Of a stretch of DNA of 64,000 nt, positions 55,150 to 64,000 are shown piece after piece. The first letter of the stretch is position 1. Each line of letters begins with the position of its first letter. A program made the position numbers and the translations under genes. Source of the DNA: Prevotella sp. S7-1-8 (GTDB lineage: Bacteria; Bacteroidota; Bacteroidia; Bacteroidales; Bacteroidaceae); the NCBI RefSeq assembly GCF_000758925.1, contig NZ_JRNC01000012.1, forward strand, positions 19,592 to 83,591. Reading direction: 5' to 3'. The notes beneath the pieces were generated by a model. That model was not told where the DNA came from. It made no database searches and saw only the letters and a list, made by a program, of their open reading frames with translations.

Positions 55150-56472
55150 CTATGATTGCTTGAATTTATATTTAAGTCCATACTCTTCAAGTTTGCTGTA
55201 TAGTGTTGTCCTGCCTATGCCGAGCAGTTCTGCGGCGACACTCCGGTTGCCGTTTGCCTGTTTCAACGCACGCAATATCCGCTCCTTATCCTCCGCGTCA
55301 TTGCGCAAGGCGAAGCTGACAGTAGAGGTCGGTTTCGTCACGGCAAGTTCCAGATGCTCTTTCATGACAACACCTTCCTGCGCCTGCAATACAGCACCCA
55401 TAACTTTCTGCCGAAGTTCCCGCACGTTGCCCGGCCATGCGTGTGTCAGCAACGCTTTACGTGCTTCGGAACTGAACCCGCTCACGCTACACTCCAGCTC
55501 TCTGTTTGCCATATCACGGAAGAACTCTGCCAGCGGCATAATGTCTTCTTGACAGTCACGCAACGGAGGAACGGTTATCCCGAAGTCGTGCAGGCGGTAC
55601 AGAAGATCCTGCCGAAAACGCTTTTCATTCACCGATACCTCCAAATCTTCATTGGTAGCAGCGATGATGCGGACATTGAAATTCCGGTCTGCCTTGTCTC
55701 CGACCGGGCGATACCGCCTCTCCTGTATGGCACGGAGCAACATCTGTTGGGTTTCCAACGCGAGGTTTCCTACCTCGTCCAGAAACAACGTGCCGCCTTC
55801 CGCCTCATGGAAATATCCTTTCTTGGCATTGTCCGCACCTGTAAATGCACCTTTGACGTGTCCGAAGAAAGCCGACGGTGCAAGCTCTTTGGAGAGTGAA
55901 CCGCAGTCCACCGCCACAAATGGCTTGCCTGCACGTTTGCTCTTGTCATGCAACAGGTGGGCAATATGCTCCTTGCCCGTGCCGTTCTCACCAAATATCA
56001 TCACGCTCATATCGGTGGCGGCTACCAGCCTTATGCGGTGCATGATTTTCTGAAAGGCGGAACCTTCACGGGCGAATATAGGCATACGGCGTTGTCCTGC
56101 CTGACGTTCTTTCAGTATGGAACGGATCAGGGGGACAAGTTTATCCTCCACAAGCTGTTTGGGAATATAGTCTATCGAGCCGAGTTTCATGCTTTCCACG
56201 GCGGTATTAACTTCGGCGTAGTCGGTCATAATGATGAAGGGCTGCATCTTTCCCTCCTTTCGCATCCAGCACAAAAGGTCTATGCCACTGCCGTCAGGCA
56301 GACGCAGGTCGGCAACCACGATATCATTATCTGTTGCCTGTTGCAGATGTTTCTTCGCGGTTGAGAGGTGGTAAGCCTTCATATTGCGGTAGCCCTCCCG
56401 TGACAGCATATTGCAGACATATTCGCAATACACGATGTTGTCTTCCACCACAATTATTTTTGTCTTATTCAT
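55150..56472 (-). CDS. rteB: Sigma-54-type response regulator RteB
   Basis: A 440-residue NtrC-like regulator: receiver domain with the phosphoacceptor Asp55 in VVADLRLPDG; AAA+ domain with Walker A GENGTGKEHI (161-170), GAFTGA (208-213) and LFLDEVGNL; C-terminal Fis-type helix-turn-helix (NRSVAAELLGIGRTTLYSKL). It partners RteA and turns on rteC. Its start overlaps rteA by 8 bp; with tetQ they form one operon in which tetracycline relief of tetQ attenuation raises rteA-rteB. Confidence 0.94.
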   Translation of the reverse strand: MNKTKIIVVEDNIVYCEYVCNMLSREGYRNMKAYHLSTAKKHLQQATDNDIVVADLRLPDGSGIDLLCWMRKEGKMQPFIIMTDYAEVNTAVESMKLGSIDYIPKQLVEDKLVPLIRSILKERQAGQRRMPIFAREGSAFQKIMHRIRLVAATDMSVMIFGENGTGKEHIAHLLHDKSKRAGKPFVAVDCGSLSKELAPSAFFGHVKGAFTGADNAKKGYFHEAEGGTLFLDEVGNLALETQQMLLRAIQERRYRPVGDKADRNFNVRIIAATNEDLEVSVNEKRFRQDLLYRLHDFGITVPPLRDCQEDIMPLAEFFRDMANRELECSVSGFSSEARKALLTHAWPGNVRELRQKVMGAVLQAQEGVVMKEHLELAVTKPTSTVSFALRNDAEDKERILRALKQANGNRSVAAELLGIGRTTLYSKLEEYGLKYKFKQS

Positions 56473-58783
56473 CTTCGTATTTTCTCCTTTCCTCTTCTGC
56501 CAACCGTATTATTTCCACTCCCTTATCCAGCACGGCAGTCACGGCATGGCTTAACGCTTCACCATCCGGGAGAGCATCGCCACGAAGCAATCCGTAAAGT
56601 ACATTCAGCGGTTGGTCGGCACGGAGCACCTCCCACGAACTGCGCAGGTGGTGGATCAGGGAATCCAGCTTTTGCAGGTCTTTTTCTTTTGCTGCATCCC
56701 GTACCGCCTGCATTTCCTTTTCTGTTTCAGTTATCAACTTTTCCAGCATGACGGCTTCATTGCCATAGGACAATAAGGCGGAAAAGTCCGGTTTCCCGTC
56801 CGGTGTCGCTTTTATGGCACACCTGTCGGAAACCTCCATCAGTTCCGATATGGAGAACGGTTTGAACAGGTATCCGGCAAAGCCTTTTGCCAATAGTTCC
56901 CCTTTGTTACAACTGCCCGAAGCGGTTGCCACAACCACCGGGATTGTTGGTGAATTGCCCACGTTGGACGAACGCAACAGTTCCAGCAATTCGAAACCGT
57001 TTATATCGGGCATATTCAAGTCTGTCAGCAACAGGCTGTATTCTTTCTGGCGTATCATTTCCATCAGTGCCGCAGCATCGGTGCAAGTGTCGCAGTGTAT
57101 TCCTTCTTGGGAATACATCTCTTTCAGCATCAGAAGTAATACCTCATCATTGTCAATGGCGACAACATCATGGAATTTATTGTTATGATAAACAGGTGTA
57201 TTGCTTGTATATCCAAGCTGTTCTTCAGCTTCCTGCATAGAAATTTCAACTGTGAAACGACTGCCTTTCCCTTTCTTGCTGTCTAAACGGATTGTTCCGC
57301 CAAGCATCGACACAATATTACGCATTATGGCAAGCCCAAGCCCGAAACCCTCCTTTGCGGCGGCATTTGATAGACGTTCAAACGCACCGAACGCTTGTTT
57401 CTGTTCCTCTTCTGTCATGCCTGTACCTGTATCTTCAACGACCAGTGTCAGAACTCCATTATCATATTCAGTAATCAAAGAAACACCGCCTTCTTCTGTG
57501 AACTTGACAGCGTTTGACAGCAGGTTATTCCCGATTTGTATTATTCGCTCTTTGTCGGTCAATACAATGGCATCGTGTCCAGTCTTCACGGACAAGGACA
57601 GCCCTTTGTTCACGGCAACAGGCATGAACTCCGTTTCAAGTGTGTGCGTGATTGCTGAAATCCGGCAGGGTGACAGACGGGGCTGTTCCTTGCCGTTGTC
57701 CAGGCGGAAGAAGTCAAGCAAAGTGTTAAGCATATCCCGCATACGGTCGGAGGATTGCAGTATGTTTTGGATATACTGCCCGGACTTATCCTCACACTGT
57801 TCTTTCCGTATCAGTCCGGCATAGCCTGTTATTGCTGTCAGCGGTGTGCGCAGTTCATGGGTGATAGTATGTACCGCCTTCTTCCTTGACGTTATCAGTG
57901 CCTCGTTCCGTTGTACGGATTGTTCCAGTTGCCTTATCAAATCAGTTGTCTTGTGCTTGTATTGTTTAATGCTTTTTGCATCACGATGTATGATGATGTA
58001 GGAAATTAACAACAATAGAAGAACGAATCCCATTAAACCGCCTACTTGCATAAATGACTTTTCACGCATGGCAACTATTTCGTTTTCCCGGCTTTGCAGT
58101 TCGGTTTGTACCTTTTCTTCTATTTGGCAAATCAATTCTTGCAGTTGTCTGTTAAGTTCTGCATTACGAGCTGCAAGGCTGTCGGCTTGTTCCGACAATT
58201 GGCGATCCTGCACTTTCTGTTCGCTGATTACGTTTCTATTGACCGAATGAAGGATAGTGGTTGATACTGCTGGAGTTACTTCCTTTTTTTTGCCGAATAT
58301 GCCTAAGAAACCTTTTCGTTTTGGCTTTTTGGACTGTTCCTGCACACTTTTCTGTACAATAACCGGAATTTGATTGGCTATCTTCTTGTTAATAGATTGT
58401 TGTTCATCCATTAACCGGACTATCTGGAACATCTGTCGTTCCTTATCCTCTAAAAGACTGCGCACACTATCGATGCGCTCTGCTGGATAGGTGGCCTTGA
58501 AACGGCAGAGCATACTGTCCATTGCCATACGCCGTGCATGGTAATGCTCGATATCTTTATCGTTCCATTCCAGTATTGTTTCACCCAATAGAGAAAATTT
58601 TATCATTTGAATATTGATATTGTTTATTTCTTTTCGGAGCTCGTCTATTTTTTTATTGCCAAGTTCTAATGCTTCTATCTCCTGCCATTCATAGAGGCTA
58701 TTATATGCCATACATCCGATAAGAATGGAGATAAGTATATATCCCAACCGTATTGCCTTATAGAAATTTCCTGACCGCTCCAT
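56465..58783 (-). CDS. rteA: Hybrid sensor histidine kinase RteA
   Basis: A 772-residue kinase. Two membrane helices (~12-28 and ~242-265) enclose a coiled-coil sensor region (~30-240). HisKA box HTITHELRTPLTAITGYAGL, HATPase with ERIIQIGNNLLSNAVKF and VEDTGTGM, then a receiver domain (LLLTDLNMPDINGFE) and a C-terminal HPt domain with LIHHLRSSWEV. It starts the phosphorelay to RteB. It overlaps rteB by 8 bp and shares its first codon with the tetQ stop (TAATG). Confidence 0.94.
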   Translation of the reverse strand: MERSGNFYKAIRLGYILISILIGCMAYNSLYEWQEIEALELGNKKIDELRKEINNINIQMIKFSLLGETILEWNDKDIEHYHARRMAMDSMLCRFKATYPAERIDSVRSLLEDKERQMFQIVRLMDEQQSINKKIANQIPVIVQKSVQEQSKKPKRKGFLGIFGKKKEVTPAVSTTILHSVNRNVISEQKVQDRQLSEQADSLAARNAELNRQLQELICQIEEKVQTELQSRENEIVAMREKSFMQVGGLMGFVLLLLLISYIIIHRDAKSIKQYKHKTTDLIRQLEQSVQRNEALITSRKKAVHTITHELRTPLTAITGYAGLIRKEQCEDKSGQYIQNILQSSDRMRDMLNTLLDFFRLDNGKEQPRLSPCRISAITHTLETEFMPVAVNKGLSLSVKTGHDAIVLTDKERIIQIGNNLLSNAVKFTEEGGVSLITEYDNGVLTLVVEDTGTGMTEEEQKQAFGAFERLSNAAAKEGFGLGLAIMRNIVSMLGGTIRLDSKKGKGSRFTVEISMQEAEEQLGYTSNTPVYHNNKFHDVVAIDNDEVLLLMLKEMYSQEGIHCDTCTDAAALMEMIRQKEYSLLLTDLNMPDINGFELLELLRSSNVGNSPTIPVVVATASGSCNKGELLAKGFAGYLFKPFSISELMEVSDRCAIKATPDGKPDFSALLSYGNEAVMLEKLITETEKEMQAVRDAAKEKDLQKLDSLIHHLRSSWEVLRADQPLNVLYGLLRGDALPDGEALSHAVTAVLDKGVEIIRLAEEERRKYEDE

Positions 58784-60708
58784 TATTTTAATGACATTGA
58801 TTTTTGGAACATGAATAAAAGTTTATCTTTTTCGTTCATGCGGATATTATCAGAATAACCGTCTTTTGTTATTTGATACCCACATGGCTTAACCATAAAA
58901 ATGCCTAAGCCCTTAGTGTACGAACTTACTTCTGAGGCATAGTCTTTACTTGTATTTAATGGAACTTTCCCTTTAATATGACACCACTCATTATTACAAC
59001 TGATGTCTTCAATCTCAGACATCAGTTTTTGCAAATCTGTAATAGCTTTGGAACTCGCTACTTGGGGTATCTGCAACTCAAAACAGAGCATCGGTTCGAG
59101 AATGTCCACACCTGACTGTTGCAAAGCCAGCCTGAAGACATAAGGGGTCAGCTGTCTGAAATCAGCAGGTGTACTTACCGGGCTATAATACTCGGCTTGA
59201 GTAAAAGTTACTTTCAGATCTGTCACTTCCCATCCATGTAAACCAGATTGGCAAGACATACGAATCCCTTCAAAAACGGCATTTTGAAAAGAATGGTTCA
59301 GATAACCATAGGAGATGTCACTTTCGATTTGCAACCCTGCCCCTAACGGTAAGGGTTCAAGAGTCAGCCCTATTGTGGCCCAGTAAGGGTTGGGTGGTAC
59401 TTCGATCTGAATAATCTTATTGACCTTTTTTATAGGTCGTTCTTTGTAGATAGTCTTGATCTCATCAAAATGGACCTTTACGGAAAATCGTTCTTCCAGC
59501 AATGTCTGTATGATTTCCTTTTGGGTCAAACCATATAACGAGATTTCCAATTCATCACTATATGAGTTTATGGAAAAGGACAAAGACGGGTCTTCAATCC
59601 ACAATGTATTCAGAGCGGATATCACCTTGCTTCTCTCTTCGGGCTTATTTGGCCGGACGGAGGATTTGAGAGCGGGATGCTGATGAGATAATCCTTGAAT
59701 CAAACAAGGTTTAGCACCTAAATAATCTCCGATTCGAAAATCTTCTATATCTTCTACAATCGCGATATCATTGGCACCCACTTCATCAACATTTATCTCT
59801 CTGCCCTGATAAATAGTCTTTAGATTTTTAATCTTGATGAATTTTTCCGAATCGTTGATTCTTACAACGTCTCGAAGTCTCAGACTTCCGTCAATTATTT
59901 TAAGAAAACTTCTTTTATGCCCTTTGGGGTCATGCTCTATCTTATAGAGATAAGCTGAAAGTCTGTTTGAGACTGATGCCGGAGGAAGTATAAAAGAAGA
60001 AATGGCGTCCAACAACTCATTGATACCGATATTGAACATTGCTGATCCATGTAGCACCGGATAGACTTTGGCTTTTGCCACAAGAGCGATTATCGTATTC
60101 CAATAATCAGCCGGTGAAATTTCGCTATCCGCCAAATATCGTTCTAATATATCGTCGTCATGGTTGCATACAAATTCTTTGTATTCTTCCTTTATATATG
60201 TTTGGGAGCAAACCGGATAAACCGATCCATCGACAACAGTTTGCATAAACAGGACATCTTGCGACAGATTTGTTTTTATATCCATATACAAACGCTCCAA
60301 ATTCACACCGGCACGGTCAATCTTATTGATAAATATAATTGTCGGGATTTGCAGCTTTTGTAAAGTACTGAACAGCAACTTTGTCTGCGCTTGTATGCCT
60401 TCCTTTGCGGATAAGATGAGGACTGCTCCATCAAGCATTTTGAATGTCCGCTCCACTTCCGCAATAAAATCCATGTGTCCCGGAGTGTCAATGATATTGC
60501 ATTTCACTCCATTCCAGATAATAGATGTCGTAGAAGCCCGGACAGTAATTCCTCTACGTTTCTCTATATCCATAGAGTCCGTTATGGTGTCACCATTATC
60601 CACACGGCCGCACTTTTCCGTTGCTCCACTGGCAAACAGCAGATTCTCGGTTACGGAAGTTTTTCCTGCATCAATGTGAGCAAGAATTCCTAAATTTATA
60701 ATATTCAT
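58783..60708 (-). CDS. tetQ: Ribosomal protection tetracycline-resistance protein Tet(Q)
   Basis: A 641-residue EF-G-like GTPase that releases tetracycline from the ribosome. GTPase motifs are complete: G1 [10 protein letters not shown]2 RGIT, G3 DTPGH and G4 NKID. The sequence is almost identical to known Tet(Q). The ATG at 60708 is the usual start; an in-frame GTG at 60756, preceded by GAGGAGG, would add 16 residues (657-residue form). It is the first gene of the tetQ-rteA-rteB operon, and the stop TAA overlaps the rteA start. Confidence 0.97.
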
Positions 60709-60822
60709 TTGGATTAAGCAATAATATACTACAGTAGATGCATTGTCGAAACGCACCTTTTAATACCTCCTCGTAGCATATGAGAACTACAGGATTACTA
60801 ACTCGTATTAATATGTATATTA

Positions 60823-60873
60823 TTACTGCCGCATAACGATTACAAAATTACACAAAAAAATATATCTAACAAA
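60823..60873 (-). promoter_or_regulatory. tetQ promoter and leader peptide
   Basis: Read on the minus strand, TTTG (60873-60870) and TAATTTTG (60850-60843) are 19 bp apart, an exact Bacteroidetes promoter. Just downstream a three-codon leader ORF ATG CGG CAG TAA lies at 60834-60823. The ~130-nt leader before tetQ is the known site of tetracycline-dependent translational attenuation in CTnDOT. Confidence 0.75.
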
Positions 60874-61214
60874 AGTGGGAGGATTTTTTAACTTTTTACC
60901 ATAGACATTTTATTAGGGAAGCGTAGGTTCAACTGGCAAGTACAAATAAGTAGAAATGTTTGAACAACACCGTTTTAGGAAGTTGAAAAATCAAGTTTCT
61001 CTCTCGGTATAGCGTTTATTTTGGCCAATATCTTCTTTAGTTTAGCATTTGTGTATTTCCCATTCGTGTTCTATTTAGCTCCTTATTATGAGTATGTAGC
61101 AAGTTACTTATCAAATTCAGCCTCTTTGAGGGTCAAATATGGTTTTGCAAATGGTGACTGACAAGACATAAACAAGGTCAGCAGGAATTTTTTACATAAA
61201 TGGACATGAATGTA

Positions 61215-61370
61215 TATAACCTAAAATAAGAATAAATTTTAATAAGGGCTGCCCAAAAAGAAAAAAATGCAGTTGCCATCCTATAGATACTTGCAGAAAG
61301 GATAAAATTTACTTTTAGACCTTTTGGGATAGCCCTTATTAATACTTCAGATAAAATTCCTTAGGTTATA
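61215..61370. repeat. Nested inverted repeat (MITE-like) next to the helicase gene
   Basis: Outer arms TATAACCTAA (61215-61224) and TTAGGTTATA (61361-61370) and inner arms TTAATAAGGGCT (61239-61250) and AGCCCTTATTAA (61331-61342) are both perfect. Inside, GGGCTgCCCAAAAAG resembles IS ends common in Bacteroidales. The outer right arm contains the helicase stop codon. The spacer 60874-61214 shows no gene. Confidence 0.55.
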
Positions 61371-64000
61371 TTTTCAATCCTTTGGACCGGGTTTCCTCCT
61401 TGGCATACAGTCCCGGACGCCCGATTATGACATGGTTGGCAACGATACTATCCGCCGGACTGCGTATCTGCGGCGGTGCATTTTCGGGATATTGCGCCTG
61501 CCTGTTCCTCACATCTTCCGCTTCCGGCTTGAGCTGTTGCCCTTCATTCTCCTTTTCTGCGACTTCGGGCGTGGGTGGCGCAAGCTCCAGCTGAATTTTT
61601 CGGTCAAGGGCGGCAAGTTCGGACTTCAACTGCTTCAGCTCGTCCTCCTTCTTCCACACCTTACCCGCTATCTCCTGTAACTGCGGTATCTCCATCTCCA
61701 GCACCTCGTTCTTCGCCTTGTACTGGTCGATGATGGAGGGTATCCTCTCCATCGCGTTGAGGAAGTTGCGGGCGGCGGCCAACGGGTCAGCCATCGCCAG
61801 ATGCCCGTTGTTGTAGGTGTACTTGTAGTTCCCCTCGACCACGAAGCGGTTGTCGGTGAACTCCAATCCCTCTTTGAGTATCCTTTCGCTCACCACCTTT
61901 ATCGGAAAACCGTAAAGTTCACCGACCTGCGTGTACAACCCTCCGGTCGTGGCATTCTTGGCTATCTCCTGCAAACGCTTTCCGATGACCTTCTCATCGG
62001 CGGAATCCACTCCGTCCACCTTTATTATATTAAGGCGGTTGCCCTCCTTGTCGGTCTGCACCACCGACAGGAAGCGGTTCCAGTCCTCCGTCATGGCATC
62101 TATGAAAGCCGTGTTGTTGCGCAACTCGCCGGTCTTTGACTCCAGCTTGAACTCCGAATCACGCTTGCCCTTGTTGAACGACTTGCGTTCCCCTTCGAGC
62201 GATGCGATCCGCTTTTCCAGTTTCGCCTTGTCCAACAGGTCGGTATTGCCGGAGAGCAACGCCATGTATTCCGAGAAATTCATGCCCGATTTTTCGTCCA
62301 TTGCCCCCTCGTCGATGGTACGCGCACCCATCGCACCGCTTTTGAGCTGGCTTATGAAAGTCTGCTTGCAGTGCAGGAGGTTGAACTTGTAGCTGTCCAG
62401 TGACTTCTCCACCGCGTAGATGATTACATCCACGTTGTTCCCGGCGAAATGTTTGGCAATCTCATTACCTGCCCTAACTCCGCGTCCGTCACGCTGTTGC
62501 AAGTCGGACGGTCGCCACGGCGTATCGAGATGATGGATAGCCACACACCGTTTCTGGGCGTTCACACCCGTTCCGAGCATAGAGGTAGAGCCGAACAGCA
62601 CACGCACCGTCCCGGCGTTCATGGCGTCTATCACCGCCTTCCGCGCCTTGTCGGTCTTGCACTCCTGAATGAAGCGCACCTCGCTTGGCGGTATACCGTA
62701 GTCCTCCGTCAGTTTGCGCTTGATTTCCGAATAGACGTTCCACCCGTCGCCCGGCTGGTATGTCCCCAAATCAGAGAAAACGAACTGCGTGCCTTTCTGG
62801 GCGTCGTATTTTTGATAATACTCCGCGATCATCTTGGCACAGTGACTCGCTTTGTTGTCGGGATGATCTTCGTAATTCGGGTCTATCATGCGCATGTCGA
62901 GTGCCATTTTCCGGGCATAGTCCGTGGCGATGAGCATCTTCGCCTTTTCTTCCGTTTCCGAAAGCGGCAGCCTGCCCAACAAGGTGGCATCGCCCGTCTT
63001 GGCGAACTGCATCAGTTTCTGTATGAAGTCCTCCTGTTCCGGCGTGGGCGGTATATGGTGCAGTATCTCGTTCTTGGCAGGACGGTCAACGCCCACATCC
63101 TCCGCCGTGCGGTAGTCCGTGATTTCATTATAGAAGGCGGCAAGCTCCGGCACTTTGATGAAGTAGCGGAAACGCTCCTTCTGGACCACATTGTTCGTCA
63201 CGTTAAATTCAAAATCCGTCGTCTTCTTGGCAAATATCGCCGCCCAAGCGTCGAAACACCTTATGTCCTGCCGTTCCAGCTCCTTCGGGCGCAGGTACTT
63301 GAACAGCAGGTACAATTCAGTCAGTGAGTTGCTGATAGTCGTGCCGGAGAGGAAGGTCGCACCCAAGTCTTTTCCTGTGCGCTCCTGTATGGTGCGTATG
63401 GCAAAGAGCATGTTAAGTGCCTTCTGGCTTCCCTCGCTGTTTCCCAATCCCGCCACACGGTCGTGGCGCGTGTTGAAAGTCAGATTCTTGAACTGGTGGC
63501 TCTCATCTATGAAGATGTGGTCGATGCCCATCTGCTTGAAATCCACCACGTCGTCCGTGCGTGACTTTATGGCGTGTTCCACCTTCTCCAGCTTCGCTTC
63601 AAGGTTGTGCTTGCGCTTCTCCAATCCTTTCAGCATCGCCCGCGACACGTTCTTTCCCTGCTGCCGTAGCACTTCGAGGTTTTCCTCCACCGTGTCAAGC
63701 TCTGCTTGCAGGATGCGCTGCTGCAATTCCGGCGACTGCGGTATCTTGCCGAACTGGTCGTGCGACATGATGACGCAATCGTAGTCGTTGTTCTTTATAT
63801 TATTGAAGAAGCGCACACGGTTGGCGGTCGAAAAGTCCTTCTCCGAAGCGTACAGAATACGTGCGTTGGGATATGCCGCCTGATAGGTGGCTGCAATCTC
63901 CGCAACGTTGGCTTTCAGCCCGATAATCATCGGCTTGTGTGCCAAATTCAGACGCTTCATCTCATGCGCGGCGATGCACATTATCAGCGTCTTACCGGTT
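61366..64000 (-). CDS. Large SNF2-type helicase/methylase-like protein, C-terminal part
   Basis: The visible 878 codons carry superfamily-2 helicase motifs: TGKTLIM at the window edge (motif I, Walker A), [14 protein letters not shown] (motif II, DE-x-H), FLSGTTISN (motif III), [18 protein letters not shown] (motif V) and [13 protein letters not shown] (motif VI). The C-terminal ~250 residues are coiled coil ([20 protein letters not shown]). Bacteroidales elements of this type carry a ~2000-residue protein with an N-terminal N6-adenine methylase-like domain and this helicase; the N-terminal part lies beyond the right edge. It is transcribed leftward toward tetQ. Confidence 0.88.
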   Translation of the reverse strand, partial: TGKTLIMCIAAHEMKRLNLAHKPMIIGLKANVAEIAATYQAAYPNARILYASEKDFSTANRVRFFNNIKNNDYDCVIMSHDQFGKIPQSPELQQRILQAELDTVEENLEVLRQQGKNVSRAMLKGLEKRKHNLEAKLEKVEHAIKSRTDDVVDFKQMGIDHIFIDESHQFKNLTFNTRHDRVAGLGNSEGSQKALNMLFAIRTIQERTGKDLGATFLSGTTISNSLTELYLLFKYLRPKELERQDIRCFDAWAAIFAKKTTDFEFNVTNNVVQKERFRYFIKVPELAAFYNEITDYRTAEDVGVDRPAKNEILHHIPPTPEQEDFIQKLMQFAKTGDATLLGRLPLSETEEKAKMLIATDYARKMALDMRMIDPNYEDHPDNKASHCAKMIAEYYQKYDAQKGTQFVFSDLGTYQPGDGWNVYSEIKRKLTEDYGIPPSEVRFIQECKTDKARKAVIDAMNAGTVRVLFGSTSMLGTGVNAQKRCVAIHHLDTPWRPSDLQQRDGRGVRAGNEIAKHFAGNNVDVIIYAVEKSLDSYKFNLLHCKQTFISQLKSGAMGARTIDEGAMDEKSGMNFSEYMALLSGNTDLLDKAKLEKRIASLEGERKSFNKGKRDSEFKLESKTGELRNNTAFIDAMTEDWNRFLSVVQTDKEGNRLNIIKVDGVDSADEKVIGKRLQEIAKNATTGGLYTQVGELYGFPIKVVSERILKEGLEFTDNRFVVEGNYKYTYNNGHLAMADPLAAARNFLNAMERIPSIIDQYKAKNEVLEMEIPQLQEIAGKVWKKEDELKQLKSELAALDRKIQLELAPPTPEVAEKENEGQQLKPEAEDVRNRQAQYPENAPPQIRSPADSIVANHVIIGRPGLYAKEETRSKGLKI

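Noticed and set aside
53303..64000. Idea that the element lacks integrase and excision genes
   Set aside because: In CTnDOT-type elements these lie beyond the helicase, outside the right edge, so absence here is not evidence of loss.

Overview
The window joins a Bacteroidales chromosome to an integrated CTnDOT-type conjugative element. Prevotella or a close relative is the likeliest host. The grounds are Bacteroidetes -7 boxes (TAnnTTTG) upstream of many genes, a starch-utilisation locus with SusC/SusD and a GH97 glucosidase, an interpain-like C10 protease, and a tet(Q)/rteA/rteB conjugative element. No rRNA or tRNA gene was found, so the genus is an inference.

Bases 1 to about 19,470 form an alpha-glucan utilisation locus. 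SusD (cut by the left edge) and SusC point left. A divergent LacI-family regulator, a GPH/SLC45-type sugar transporter, a C10 cysteine protease, a CBM20-GH77 4-alpha-glucanotransferase, a GH97 alpha-glucosidase, a type I pullulanase and a SusA-like GH13 amylase point right. SusCD would import malto-oligosaccharides across the outer membrane, the secreted or periplasmic hydrolases would trim and debranch them, the inner-membrane transporter would take up small sugars, and the glucanotransferase would process maltodextrin in the cytoplasm. Two closely matching CG-centred palindromes, one between susC and lacI and one before the glucanotransferase, look like LacI-family operators. Each sits about 65 bp upstream of a -7 box.

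Bases about 19,500 to 25,900 are ordinary chromosomal genes with long spacers: a small Tyr/Pro-type peptide with its own terminator, a YitT-family membrane protein, a BamE-like lipoprotein, an OmpA-family lipoprotein and an outer-membrane acyloxyacyl hydrolase (lipid A deacylase-like).

From about 25,912 (GTACCTTTGC, the CTnDOT attachment core pattern, followed by three GTTACG motifs) to the right edge lies the conjugative element. From left to right it holds a small-gene operon with PcfK- and PcfJ-like proteins, the tra operon traA to traQ plus a lysozyme (leftward), a spacer that probably contains oriT, mobA-mobB-mobC (rightward), a two-gene NTPase cargo (a KAP P-loop NTPase and an AAA_14/DUF4143 ATPase), rteC, a RibD/DHFR-like gene with a long structured leader, rteB, rteA, tetQ, and the C-terminal part of a very large helicase cut by the right edge. 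Integrase and excision genes are not in the window.

The observations most worth following are the KAP-AAA_14 cargo pair with its own promoter and nested-repeat terminator, the foldable leader upstream of the RibD-like gene, the paired LacI operators at matching spacing, and the attachment-site layout.
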